Counted from the stretch's first letter, positions 1 to 8,701 are shown. The stretch: 9,220 nucleotides of DNA from JBDHZU01 sp039812085 (GCA_039812085.1 JBDHZU010000077.1:1-9220); one strand, 5' to 3'. Notes: generated by a model from the letters alone, not told the origin. A program made the numbers and translations.

Positions 1-1
1 A

Positions 2-322
2 GATGACCGCTCGCTCAGTTCAATGGGATACATCGAGGATGACGACCCCGATCTGGGGTTCCGATTTTCGCGAGTATGGTGAGGTGCCGTTGACGATGGA
101 AGACGGTAACGCTTCGGATATCTCGGCGGCGGTGACGTCGGTCGATCGAGCAAGCACTAATAGCGAGGAATTCAGACTTCGAGAACCAGATCAACGGCAT
201 CTCCCCGGCGCACTCGTACTACGACGACGCCGTGAGCTGGGCGAAGCATGGCTGCTGACCGTTTGTCGGACATGTTCCTGTGCTCGAATGGCCAGGCTAG
301 ATGGAGCGCCGATCGGAGATGA
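2..322 (+). pseudogene. Frame-hopping remnant of a protein-coding gene at the left edge
   Basis: Coding character (G/C-rich third positions, sensible residue composition) does not stay in one frame here. It sits in frame 2 over about 2-60 (reads MGYIEDDDPDLGFRF), in frame 0 over about 40-143 (YGEVPLTMEDGNASDISAA), in frame 1 over about 145-252 (FENQINGISPAHSYYDDAV) and in frame 2 again over about 250-322 (MAADRLSDMFLCSNGQARW, then TGA at 320-322). In the frame-1 stretch nearly every codon from the GAC at 175 to the TGC before the stop ends in G or C, while the overlapping frame-0 reading has poor third positions. Each change is a shift of one base in the same direction. The simplest reading is one gene inactivated by several single-base indels, or assembly errors. 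The fragments are not recognised as a known family. Position just upstream of an immunity-like gene suggests a toxin or effector C-terminus, which is inference only. Confidence 0.4.
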
Positions 323-464
323 TTTGTTTCTGTGGTCATACTCTGCGCCACGATCGGTGGATGTACGCGTGCTTCAGGGAAATCATGAACAACCAACAAT
401 CGTCCAAGATATGGAACGTCTGGAAAGATTCGTTAGGGGCTTCGGAATCATCAAGAGGCTCTGA
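3..464 (+). CDS. Hypothetical protein, uncertain; only the 3' half may be translated as read
   Basis: An open frame of 153 codons runs from an ATG three bases into the window to TGA at 462-464. Its stop shares its last base with the ATG of the next gene (TGATG), which suggests translational coupling and argues that the last part (about 320-464, residues such as DDLFLWSYSAPRSVDVRV and the basic C-terminus FGIIKRL) is read in this frame. Between about 145 and 252 third-position composition clearly favours another frame, so the whole 153-aa product is doubtful. The 3' part has a competing frame-1 reading that starts at the ATG at 319 and overlaps the TGA at 320-322. No domain, signal peptide or membrane segment is recognisable, and the true start may lie outside the window. 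Either this is a short gene whose real start is internal, or it is part of the decayed region. Confidence 0.3.
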   Translation: MTARSVQWDTSRMTTPIWGSDFREYGEVPLTMEDGNASDISAAVTSVDRASTNSEEFRLREPDQRHLPGALVLRRRRELGEAWLLTVCRTCSCARMARLDGAPIGDDLFLWSYSAPRSVDVRVLQGNHEQPTIVQDMERLERFVRGFGIIKRL

Positions 465-721
465 TGAACCGACGTGAACTGAGACGACTGATGGCGTCCG
501 AAGATGTACGAGACGACACCTTTGATCTTGAGGGAGGGAACCTTAACGAGGTTCTGTCGCTGAGGCCGACCGCAGGGGGTTGGCTTGTCTACTTTATTGA
601 ACGCGGCGAGGAATCCTTTGAGCGTCTATTTGATACGGAGGATGAGGCGTGCGACTTCATGGCAGTGGAATTGTTAAAGGATCCCAGCACGCGCCGTGAT
701 TGGGGGCAGCGTGGTGGCTAG
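464..721 (+). CDS. Small acidic protein, immunity-protein-like
   Basis: This is an 85-aa acidic cytoplasmic protein with no signal peptide or membrane segment. It starts at ATG 464, overlapping the preceding stop by one base, with AGAGG at 454-458 five bases upstream as the ribosome binding site. The sequence shows a short N-terminal helix (MNRRELRRLMASEDV), a central two-strand-like core with glycine and aromatic residues (GGWLVYFIERGEESFERLF), then a DTEDEACDFM helix and a DPSTRR C-terminal motif. From memory of the family pattern, small proteins ending in a TEDEAC...DPTTRR-type motif occur beside polymorphic toxin genes as putative immunity proteins; no Pfam name is assigned here. The upstream region would then be the remains of the cognate toxin, which is inference. 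Codon use is more AT-rich than in the metabolic genes of the window, which fits an acquired locus. I am confident it is a gene and only moderately confident of the role. Confidence 0.6.
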   Translation: MNRRELRRLMASEDVRDDTFDLEGGNLNEVLSLRPTAGGWLVYFIERGEESFERLFDTEDEACDFMAVELLKDPSTRRDWGQRGG

Positions 722-810
722 CAGGCAGGTGTGCGCAGTGGACCAGTCAGGTATTCCCGCCACAGTTGAAGGAGAGCTTCATTGACAACCGTCTCTGTCA
801 TCCCACATGA

Positions 811-981
811 ATGTCGGGAGGTGCCGCGCTGATGGCTGAGGATGAGTGGGTGGCCCGTTTCAGAAAGGGTCCGTTAGGGCCACAATGGACCGCAGGCGGT
901 TCGGCTCATGAATCGCTCAGAAGTGGCCAAGCTGAGACAGCGCAGCACAGCACGCAGAGCGACTTGACTATCGGCAACTAA
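811..981 (+). CDS. Short ORF of doubtful status (56 codons)
   Basis: An ORF reads from ATG 811 (or the in-frame ATG 832, which has GGGAGG at 816-821 ten bases upstream) to TAA at 979-981. From 832 it gives 49 residues beginning MAEDEWVARFRKGPLGPQW and then a serine, glutamine and histidine rich tail. Third positions are moderately G/C-rich, as expected for coding sequence here. No family is recognised. The product looks like a fragment: the first 20 residues are protein-like, while the tail is low complexity and could simply be out-of-frame reading. It is the only plausible coding content in the 290-bp stretch between the immunity-like gene and the convergent GH63 gene, and could be another remnant of the degraded left-end locus. 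Confidence 0.25.
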   Translation: MSGGAALMAEDEWVARFRKGPLGPQWTAGGSAHESLRSGQAETAQHSTQSDLTIGN

Positions 982-993
982 GCACAGGCACCC

Positions 994-1008
994 CGCTCAT
1001 TAGGAGCG
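994..1008. terminator. Small hairpin between convergent genes, weak terminator candidate
   Basis: CGCTC at 994-998 pairs perfectly with GAGCG at 1004-1008 around a five-base loop, two bases beyond the TGA of the GH63 gene (minus strand). It could end transcripts from either side. There is no T-run on either strand after the stem, so if it terminates at all it does so weakly or with help. A five-base stem is short enough to arise by chance. Confidence 0.25.
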
Positions 1009-1010
1009 CT

Positions 1011-3770
<2,760 letters not shown>

Positions 3771-3775
3771 AGAGT

Positions 3776-3782
3776 TCACCTT
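3776..3782 (-). promoter_or_regulatory. Ribosome binding site that decides the GH63 start
   Basis: The minus strand reads AAGGTGA followed by five bases and GTG at 3770-3768. The alternative in-frame GTG at 3779-3777 lies inside this motif and has no binding site of its own. This favours translation from 3770, unless the gene is leaderless. Confidence 0.45.
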
Positions 3783-3813
3783 GCCGTAAACAAATGGGAG
3801 GTAGCCTGCGTAG

Positions 3814-5202
3814 GTGAGTGGAACAGAGCAAGCAAGCGAACATTTGATGCCGGTTGTGGTGCCGATGTCACCGTCAGCCGAGCAAGTTGTTGAGCTTCTT
3901 CAAGCAGGAACCCCGCTAAAGAAGGCAACGAACGCTGCCGAGGCGATCGATCTGATTCGTCAGACGATCGCGGAATCCACCACCCCGGCACTGCCCGGTT
4001 TGCTGATCGTCGCCGGAGTAGATGCCAGCAATGACGTGGCTGAGTTCGTTGCTGAATTACGACGAGCCTCCCTGGAGGTTCGCCCGCGTGTGTGGCCGGC
4101 GTTCATTGATGGTGAATTGAGCGCGCTGCAGTCGTTCGACGAAGCGATTGACCAACTCGGTCCTTCTGCGTGTGACTTGGTTTTGACCTTGTCGGGTGCG
4201 CCCGATGCACAGGCACAGGCTGATGCACTTGCTGCATGGTTGGCCGTCAAGATGCCTGCTCCAGCCAGTGTGCTTGGTGAACTTCCCGATACTGCTGGTC
4301 GAATCTGCCGCTATGTTGCGCTGGGCGTTCAGCGGGTTGACGCAGCAGTCATCGACTTGACGGAACCAACCACAGTCACGGACTCGTTGCCGCAACTGGA
4401 CGACGTGATCGCAGTGACCAGTCGTGCAGTCACCGAACAAATTGACGAATGGTTGGCAGCGTCAACCAAGGCTGCCTCCGCTTTGGCGAATGCTGCGGCC
4501 GCTGGTGCTCCAGCAGCCGTACTGTCCGCTGATGCCACGCTCACGGCGGAACTCGAAGGTTTCCGCGCGCATGTGGATGCCACGTTGGAGACCTTGGTCA
4601 ACGCTGAAGCCGTGCATGCCTTGGTCGGCGCGCACGTAGCAGCCACTGACTCAGAAACTGATGAATCCGAAGCTGCCGTGCCGGAATCAGGTAGCCGGGT
4701 GGAAGCAGTCAGTCAGCTCGTATTGCTCGCAAGCAAGGGTGGATTCAGTCGCATGTTCGCCAAGTCGAAGATCACCGAAGCAGGGGCCGCGGTAACCGCT
4801 GCTGCCCGCGCCGATGTCGCCCGTGAGCGCGCTGCTGCCATTGAGCGTTCTGAACCGCTGGTCCGCGAACAAGCCGCCAAGGAACTGGACGCTCGCGCTG
4901 ATCAACTCACGGCCTTGGTTGAACAAGAACGCCGCGACGAGCAAACCCGACAGGCCAGCAAGTCCGCCACGGCATTGAAGAAAGCGCTCAAGAACGCGAC
5001 TGCATGGCCTTCCGTTGACGTGGCAAACGTTCAGCGAGCCTGGGGTGCGGGTGCCCCGGAACCGCGCCTGTATGTGATCGGTCAAGCTGCTGGCCTTGAG
5101 GACGACCCAACAGTCACCGTCATCGATGTACGTGAAAAGCCAGATTCTGGCCAGCTCGTCTTGATTGCCCAGTACGGACTGCCCGTTACCGCACTTCGGT
5201 AG
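3814..5202 (+). CDS. Conserved-looking hypothetical protein with alpha/beta N-terminal half and helical C-terminal half
   Basis: A 462-aa soluble protein that I do not recognise. Residues ~15-200 alternate hydrophobic strands and helices (PGLLIVAGVD near 61-70, CDLVLTLSGA near 120-129, DAAVIDL near 176-182), as in a Rossmann or P-loop-like fold, but no Walker A, GxGxxG or other cofactor motif is visible. Residues ~205-290 are alanine-rich and helical, ending in an acidic linker (about 277-295). Residues ~325-397 are a charged helix with many A, E, R, K and Q, a likely coiled coil (RADVARERAAAIERSEPLV). Residues ~415-462 look like a small strand-rich end (LYVIGQAA, TVTVIDV, GQLVLIAQYG). Start GTG 3814 has GGGAGG at 3796-3801, 12 bases upstream, which is longer than ideal; ATG 3847 has no binding site. 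It diverges from the GH63 gene with 43 bp between start codons, so the two may share control. A degenerate dynamin/GTPase-like or scaffold role is conceivable but unsupported. Confidence 0.85.
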   Translation: MSGTEQASEHLMPVVVPMSPSAEQVVELLQAGTPLKKATNAAEAIDLIRQTIAESTTPALPGLLIVAGVDASNDVAEFVAELRRASLEVRPRVWPAFIDGELSALQSFDEAIDQLGPSACDLVLTLSGAPDAQAQADALAAWLAVKMPAPASVLGELPDTAGRICRYVALGVQRVDAAVIDLTEPTTVTDSLPQLDDVIAVTSRAVTEQIDEWLAASTKAASALANAAAAGAPAAVLSADATLTAELEGFRAHVDATLETLVNAEAVHALVGAHVAATDSETDESEAAVPESGSRVEAVSQLVLLASKGGFSRMFAKSKITEAGAAVTAAARADVARERAAAIERSEPLVREQAAKELDARADQLTALVEQERRDEQTRQASKSATALKKALKNATAWPSVDVANVQRAWGAGAPEPRLYVIGQAAGLEDDPTVTVIDVREKPDSGQLVLIAQYGLPVTALR

Positions 5203-5355
5203 AACACTCCAATTTCGCACCACACCGCTAAAGATCATCAATGGTGGTGATGTCGGGAGCTATCGTGCGTGATCTTGATCCTTGCTAACGGATGGTGTCG
5301 CAATTGCCTACTCACATGGCTGTTCCAAAATGAGCTTCGTTAGGCCTGCAGCCAG
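5203..5355. promoter_or_regulatory. Structured intergenic region between the unknown gene and the NTF2-like pair
   Basis: This 153-bp gap must hold any terminator for the upstream gene and any promoter for the downstream pair. AAGATCA at 5231-5237 pairs with TGATCTT at 5270-5276. Two competing inner pairings exist: TCATCA 5235-5240 with TGGTGA 5245-5250 (one G-T wobble), and CACCAC 5218-5223 with GTGGTG 5244-5249. None is followed by a T-run, so this is not a standard intrinsic terminator. No convincing -35/-10 pair stands out. Confidence 0.3.
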
Positions 5356-5865
5356 ATGATGCGAAGCTTTCGCCCACTGTGGCCCGGAATCGTTGCGTTA
5401 GTAGCTGTCCTGTTAGCTGCTGGATTTTCGTACTACTACTTCACACTCAGGGCTGAATCTCCGTGTCGGTCACAGTCGGATACCCATGTGGCGTTACCCG
5501 AGCCGTCCGATACTCCTGAAACCGTCGCGCAGCGATTTATTGATGCGGTCAACCTTGGCGACTGGCAGACGGTAGATGCAATGGCCGTTCCCTACTTCAC
5601 CTCGAAAGGCCTCTACGCGGGAGAGCCAGGGTATGTAAGCCTCATTTGCACGATCACAGTTGACGGTCCGCTCACCCCAGATGACTCAGAAACTGGAACT
5701 ACTGATTCATCGAATGAAGGGACCAGATGCTTCTCAGCAAAGGGAACGATCGCTCTCAAGTCCGGTGAGACACGCTATGCCGACAACCAGATTCCCTACA
5801 TCTGCGTGAGACGGGATACCGATACCGAACCGTGGAAAGTGAGTTGGCTTGGAAACCCTAACTAG
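5356..5865 (+). CDS. Membrane-anchored protein with probable NTF2-like domain, paralogue A
   Basis: A 169-aa protein with a short basic N-terminus and one membrane segment at about residues 9-30 (GIVALVAVLLAAGFSYYYF), predicted to leave the rest outside the membrane. After a linker with a PC motif (C37), residues ~52-169 begin TPETVAQRFIDAVNLGDWQTV and end in EPWKVSWLG. This pattern, a first helix with a GD(W/Y) motif and a final strand of W-x-V-x-W type, is that of small NTF2-like (DUF4878/SnoaL-type) domains of actinobacterial envelope proteins; the domain is inferred by pattern and not confirmed. Cysteines 37, 98 and 125 are matched in the next gene, so a conserved disulfide is possible; C150 is not. 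The start has two adjacent ATGs (5356, 5359) and a weak binding site. It is followed 42 bp later by its paralogue on the same strand, so they are probably one operon. Ligand and role are unknown. Confidence 0.82.
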   Translation: MMRSFRPLWPGIVALVAVLLAAGFSYYYFTLRAESPCRSQSDTHVALPEPSDTPETVAQRFIDAVNLGDWQTVDAMAVPYFTSKGLYAGEPGYVSLICTITVDGPLTPDDSETGTTDSSNEGTRCFSAKGTIALKSGETRYADNQIPYICVRRDTDTEPWKVSWLGNPN

Positions 5866-5907
5866 CCACCGAAGGATTGTGGTCGGGTGCTGTTTCGGAG
5901 ACATGCA

Positions 5908-6456
5908 GTGAGCCCCAAGACCAGGAAAATTGTCAACTGGATCGGCTTGGCCCTGCTGTGTACCTCTGCCGCTGTGGCCGCTGTCGTTGTCATCGCTTTC
6001 GGAAACGAGATCTATCAAGGCAGCAAGCCTTGTCATCCGCAGTCATCGACACACGTTGAGCTACCTACGCCACAGGATTCTCCAGTTGAGGTCGCGAATC
6101 GTCTTGTTGCCGCCGTCAATATGGGTGACTGGGATTCGGTGGAGAAGATGATGACTGCGGACAACACCCAGATCCAAGACGATGACGACGTGAAAGACCC
6201 AGGTTATGTTCGCAGCATTTGTCAGATCACGGTGACCGGACCATTTGAATACGAAGCCTGTGATCATGGATACGACGACGACGGAAACAAGATCACGAAT
6301 GTCCCTGGTGAAGAGAAGTGCCTCTTCGCACCAGGAGAAATCGCGTTAAAGCAGGGGATCGAAAGGTTCTCGGATGGGCAGTCGCCCTACATGATTCTCC
6401 GTCGCGATTCCGCCAATGAACCGTGGAAAGTGAGTTGGATCGGAGACGAGGGCTAG
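5908..6456 (+). CDS. Membrane-anchored protein with probable NTF2-like domain, paralogue B
   Basis: A 182-aa protein, clearly a duplicate of the preceding gene. Shared blocks in order are PC..QS.THV.LP, VA.R...AVN.GDW..V, DPGYV or EPGYV..IC.ITV.GP, a C followed by G.IALK.G, a D.Q.PY segment, and RRD...EPWKVSW.G. The membrane segment is at about residues 9-32. C42, C105 and C138 correspond to C37, C98 and C125 of copy A. Copy B has a longer acidic insertion (about 117-135, with DDDGNK). Start: GTG 5908 has GGAG at 5897-5900 seven bases upstream and matches the N-terminal length of copy A; the longer GTG at 5887 (AAGGA at 5872-5876) would add seven residues and cannot be excluded. At DNA level 21 bases are identical at the 3' ends (5827-5847 and 6418-6438). 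A probable terminator follows. The function is unknown: an extracytoplasmic anchored domain, possibly a binding or accessory protein. Confidence 0.82.
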   Translation: MSPKTRKIVNWIGLALLCTSAAVAAVVVIAFGNEIYQGSKPCHPQSSTHVELPTPQDSPVEVANRLVAAVNMGDWDSVEKMMTADNTQIQDDDDVKDPGYVRSICQITVTGPFEYEACDHGYDDDGNKITNVPGEEKCLFAPGEIALKQGIERFSDGQSPYMILRRDSANEPWKVSWIGDEG

Positions 6457-6488
6457 CGCGCACATCGCCTGGAGAAGCACTGGCTGAC

Positions 6489-6531
6489 AAAAAGCGGGCC
6501 TGGTCTGATTGACCAAGCCCGCTCTTTGTTT
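6489..6531. terminator. Bidirectional intrinsic terminator between convergent genes
   Basis: A 13-base stem pairs 6493-6505 with 6511-6523 around a five-base loop (6506-6510), with a single non-pair at 6500/6516. On the minus strand that position is a G-U wobble, so the RNA stem is unbroken in that direction and is followed by a T-run, the complement of AAAAA at 6489-6493. On the plus strand the stem is followed by the T-rich stretch CTTTGTTT at 6522-6531. It lies between the stop of paralogue B (6456) and the stop of the SHOCT gene (6539) and serves both. Confidence 0.88.
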
Positions 6532-6538
6532 GGTGGTT

Positions 6539-6904
6539 CTAGGACGCGGCGAGCAGCTTTGCTTTTGCCTGCTCAAACTCGTCGTTCGACAACACGCCGG
6601 AGTCACGCAGACTCGCAAGCTGTTGCAATTGAGAGATCAGGTCGGACGAACCTGCAGCGGCTGGAGTCGGTGCGCTTGGTGCCTGCTGAGCGCCACCGAC
6701 CTGCTGCTGTAGTTGATTGATCTGAGCTTGCTGTTCCTGGATTTGCTGTTGCTCAGCAGCCTGCTGCTGTTGTTCTTCGTAGGCAGCTTGTTGCTTGTTG
6801 GCTTGCCGCTTGTTCACCGCATTCGCAGTAGCAGTGGCGGTACCGGCAACGACGGCAGTGCGGGCAACAGTTCCCAGTAGTCCTGGGCGACCTCGACGCA
6901 TCAT
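6539..6904 (-). CDS. SHOCT domain-containing protein
   Basis: A 121-aa protein in three parts. An N-terminal basic and apolar stretch (MMRRGRPGLLGTVARTAVVA, about 1-30) could associate with the membrane. A glutamine-rich segment at about 34-70 is probably helical or coiled coil and is visible in the DNA as CTG/TTG repeats at 6700-6775. The C-terminal SHOCT motif at about 87-120 (LISQLQQLASLRDSGVLSNDEF followed by EQAKAKLL) is a short helical module often at protein ends and thought to mediate interactions. Start: ATG 6904 (a second ATG at 6901) has GAGGAG at 6920-6915 ten bases upstream and begins four bases after the stop of the DUF6325 gene. A TTG at 6931 would extend the frame but overlaps the upstream gene and has no better support. 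In actinobacterial genomes this protein type commonly sits directly beside a DUF6325 gene, as here. Function unknown. Confidence 0.88.
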   Translation of the reverse strand: MMRRGRPGLLGTVARTAVVAGTATATANAVNKRQANKQQAAYEEQQQQAAEQQQIQEQQAQINQLQQQVGGAQQAPSAPTPAAAGSSDLISQLQQLASLRDSGVLSNDEFEQAKAKLLAAS

Positions 6905-6908
6905 CTGA

Positions 6909-7352
6909 CTAGTTCTCCTCGTTCTCGTCAATCGCGGCTACTGCAGCAGCCACGATTTCTTGTGGGACACGTTCGGCAAGTAGAAGTTCACCATTGGCAC
7001 TACGCGCAGCAGCCGCAAGTTCGCGTGCCCAACGATGTTCAAACACGACGGCTGCTGCAGAACTACCTGGCTCCAGGCTTTCTGCAATGAGCAGTAGGTC
7101 GTCTTCGTTGAGTAGGTCGAGCAGTTCGTCAACGGATGAAGCCAACTGGGCAAGTTCGTCGTTGCCCGAATCGGCAACTTCCAGGATGGTGGCATCGCCG
7201 TTGCCGTCTTTGACAATCAAGGCAAGGTCGATGATGCTCACGTCACCGCGTTCGACAACGTCGCGCAAAGCGGGAGCGATGCTGCCGTTGAACTCACTAT
7301 CGGGAAAGCCGACGACCAGGACTTCAACCGGTCCAAGCTGCTTTTCAGTCAC
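6909..7352 (-). CDS. DUF6325 family protein
   Basis: A 147-aa acidic soluble protein. The opening GPVEVLVVGFPDSEFNGSIA, followed by PALRDVVERGDVSIIDLALI, a KDxxGDA turn, an acidic helix (DELLDLLNEDDLLLIAESL), the segment LEPGSSAAAVVFEHRWA and the closing ERVPQEIVAAA, matches the DUF6325 family as I know it, at normal length. The E-x-x-W in the EHRWA segment and the SSAA motif are typical of the family. Start GTG 7352 has AGGAG at 7364-7360 with seven-base spacing, an ideal arrangement. It is the first gene of a two-gene unit with the SHOCT protein, whose binding site lies inside this gene's last codons, so the two are coupled. Biochemical function is unknown; it may be a stress or cell-surface related partner of the SHOCT protein, which is inference from their pairing. 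Confidence 0.88.
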   Translation of the reverse strand: MTEKQLGPVEVLVVGFPDSEFNGSIAPALRDVVERGDVSIIDLALIVKDGNGDATILEVADSGNDELAQLASSVDELLDLLNEDDLLLIAESLEPGSSAAAVVFEHRWARELAAAARSANGELLLAERVPQEIVAAAVAAIDENEEN

Positions 7353-7412
7353 GGGGAAACTCCTGAAGTAGGGAACTCATTCTTCGCTAGGCACACGATG
7401 CCATGCGCGCGG

Positions 7413-7430
7413 GTTTCTTCTAACAGAAAC
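7413..7430. repeat. Inverted repeat downstream of the glycogen synthase gene
   Basis: GTTTCT at 7413-7418 and AGAAAC at 7425-7430 form a perfect six-base stem with a six-base loop, 26 bases past the end of the glycogen synthase gene and upstream of the DUF6325 gene on the same strand. No T-run follows, so it may be a weak terminator, an operator for the DUF6325 operon, or chance. No clear -35/-10 pair is visible in this 103-bp gap. Confidence 0.25.
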
Positions 7431-7455
7431 GTCGATGTTGCAGCTAATAGATGGG

Positions 7456-8613
7456 TTAGCTCGCACCGGCCTGTCGATAGACCTCAACAGTCTGCGCAGC
7501 GATTGCTGCCCAGCCGAACTCCTCGACCGCACGTGCTCGACCACGCACTCCCATCGCTTCGGCCTTAGTCGGGTCTGAGGCGACGTTGTTGACCGCATCT
7601 GCGAATGCCTTTTCGAATGCCTTCGGCTCGGATTCGTCATACGGCACAAGGATTCCGGTTTCGCCATCAACGACAACCTCGGGAATGCCACCTACTGCGC
7701 TGGCCACCACCGGTGTCTCGCATCCCATGGCTTCCAGGTTCACGATGCCAAGCGGTTCGTAGACGGAAGGGCACGCGAAGAGCAGTGCGTGCGACAAGAG
7801 TTGAACCACGTCTTCGCGCGAGAGCATGTCTTGGATCCAGACCACGTCTTGCCGGGTGGCCTTCAATTCGTCAATCAGGCCTTCAACCTCAGCACCCAAC
7901 TCGGGAGTGTCGGGGGAAGACGCACAGATGACCAACGGAATGTCTTCGTTGAATTGTTTGGCCGCGTTCAATAAGTGCGCGATGCCTTTTTGCCGAGTGA
8001 TACGTCCGACGAACAGCACGTACGGCTTGTTGGGATCGATCCCTTGAGCTTCCAGTGCCGAGGTCTCACTGACAGGTCGGTACATCTGTGTGTTGATGCC
8101 GTTGTAGACGACCTTTACCTTGTCAGGGTCGACAAACGGGTAGCAGTCCAGCACGTCATCGCGCATGCCATTGCTGACCGCGATGATTGCGGCGGCTTCG
8201 CGGTAGGCAGTGCGTTCTACCCAACTGGAAATGCGGTAACCGCCGCCTAGTTGTTCTTCCTTCCACGGACGACGAGGCTCCAACGAGTGTGCGGTGATGA
8301 CATGCGGAACCTTGTTCATCAGACCCGTCAGGTGACCACCCAAGTTGGCGTACCAGGTGTGCGAATGAACCACGTCAATGTCGGAGATATCCGACGTCAT
8401 CAACAGGTCCACACCAAGGGTCTGCAGTGCGGCATTGGCAGCTGCCAACTCAGTGGGAACTGGATGAGCCGTCGCGTCCTCGCGAGGTTCTCCGAAGCAG
8501 TGGACATCGACATCAATGAGCTGACGTAAGTCAGGGACAAGATGTTCAACATGGACACCGGCACCGCCGTAGACATCCGGGGGCCATTCACGAGTCACAA
8601 TCGCAGCCTTCAC
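7456..8613 (-). CDS. glgM: Alpha-maltose-1-phosphate synthase / GT4-type glycogen synthase
   Basis: A 385-aa cytoplasmic GT-B fold transferase of family GT4, the short actinobacterial glycogen synthase type (TIGR02149-like, 385-390 aa). It uses ADP-glucose, either to make alpha-maltose 1-phosphate for the GlgE pathway (as shown for Rv1212c) or to elongate glucan. Visible motifs: N-terminal KAAIVTREWPPDVYGGAGVH (2-21), the glycine-rich acceptor site; HTWYANLGGHL near 85-95; HSLEPRRPW near 109-117; NGIN at 171-174; the phosphate-binding GRITRQKG at 203-210 (R204, K209); and the GT4 EX7E pair E286/E294 in YEPLGIVNLE. Start: the open frame extends 54 codons upstream, but homology begins with VKAAIV, so GTG 8613 is the start; the upstream extension lacks family character. 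It is divergent from glgC, as in mycobacteria. It is often annotated glgA; glgM reflects the likely activity. Confidence 0.95.
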   Translation of the reverse strand: MKAAIVTREWPPDVYGGAGVHVEHLVPDLRQLIDVDVHCFGEPREDATAHPVPTELAAANAALQTLGVDLLMTSDISDIDVVHSHTWYANLGGHLTGLMNKVPHVITAHSLEPRRPWKEEQLGGGYRISSWVERTAYREAAAIIAVSNGMRDDVLDCYPFVDPDKVKVVYNGINTQMYRPVSETSALEAQGIDPNKPYVLFVGRITRQKGIAHLLNAAKQFNEDIPLVICASSPDTPELGAEVEGLIDELKATRQDVVWIQDMLSREDVVQLLSHALLFACPSVYEPLGIVNLEAMGCETPVVASAVGGIPEVVVDGETGILVPYDESEPKAFEKAFADAVNNVASDPTKAEAMGVRGRARAVEEFGWAAIAAQTVEVYRQAGAS

Positions 8614-8614
8614 A

Positions 8615-8632
8615 GCCCCAGACAGTAGGGGC
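8615..8632 (-). promoter_or_regulatory. GC hairpin directly upstream of the glgM start
   Basis: On the minus strand GCCCC (8632-8628) pairs with GGGGC (8619-8615) around an eight-base loop, ending one base before the GTG at 8613. The GGGG arm is the only G-rich, Shine-Dalgarno-like stretch near the start, so the hairpin could hide it and limit translation. The stem is short; this is a structural suggestion only. Confidence 0.35.
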
Positions 8633-8701
8633 GAATTGACTGGTGTTGCGCAGTAGGACGATCCGATTAGCCGAGCCGGATGATCATTGATGACGCAGTG
8701 T

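Noticed and set aside
2..322. Programmed ribosomal frameshifting as explanation of the frame changes
   Set aside because: Several shifts in 320 bases with no slippery heptamer or stimulatory structure seen; decay or sequence error is simpler.
4687..5241. Minus-strand open frame of 184 codons antisense to the unknown 462-aa gene
   Set aside because: The sense gene has consistent codon usage and a sensible product; the antisense frame looks like a mirror of it.
6262..6290. EF-hand or dockerin-like calcium loop (DDDGNK) in paralogue B
   Set aside because: The loop lacks the first ligand aspartate in register and the final glutamate, and is absent in paralogue A; more likely just an acidic insertion.
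6905..6931. TTG start for the SHOCT protein
   Set aside because: It overlaps the end of DUF6325, while ATG 6904 has a GAGGAG site and fits the family N-terminus.
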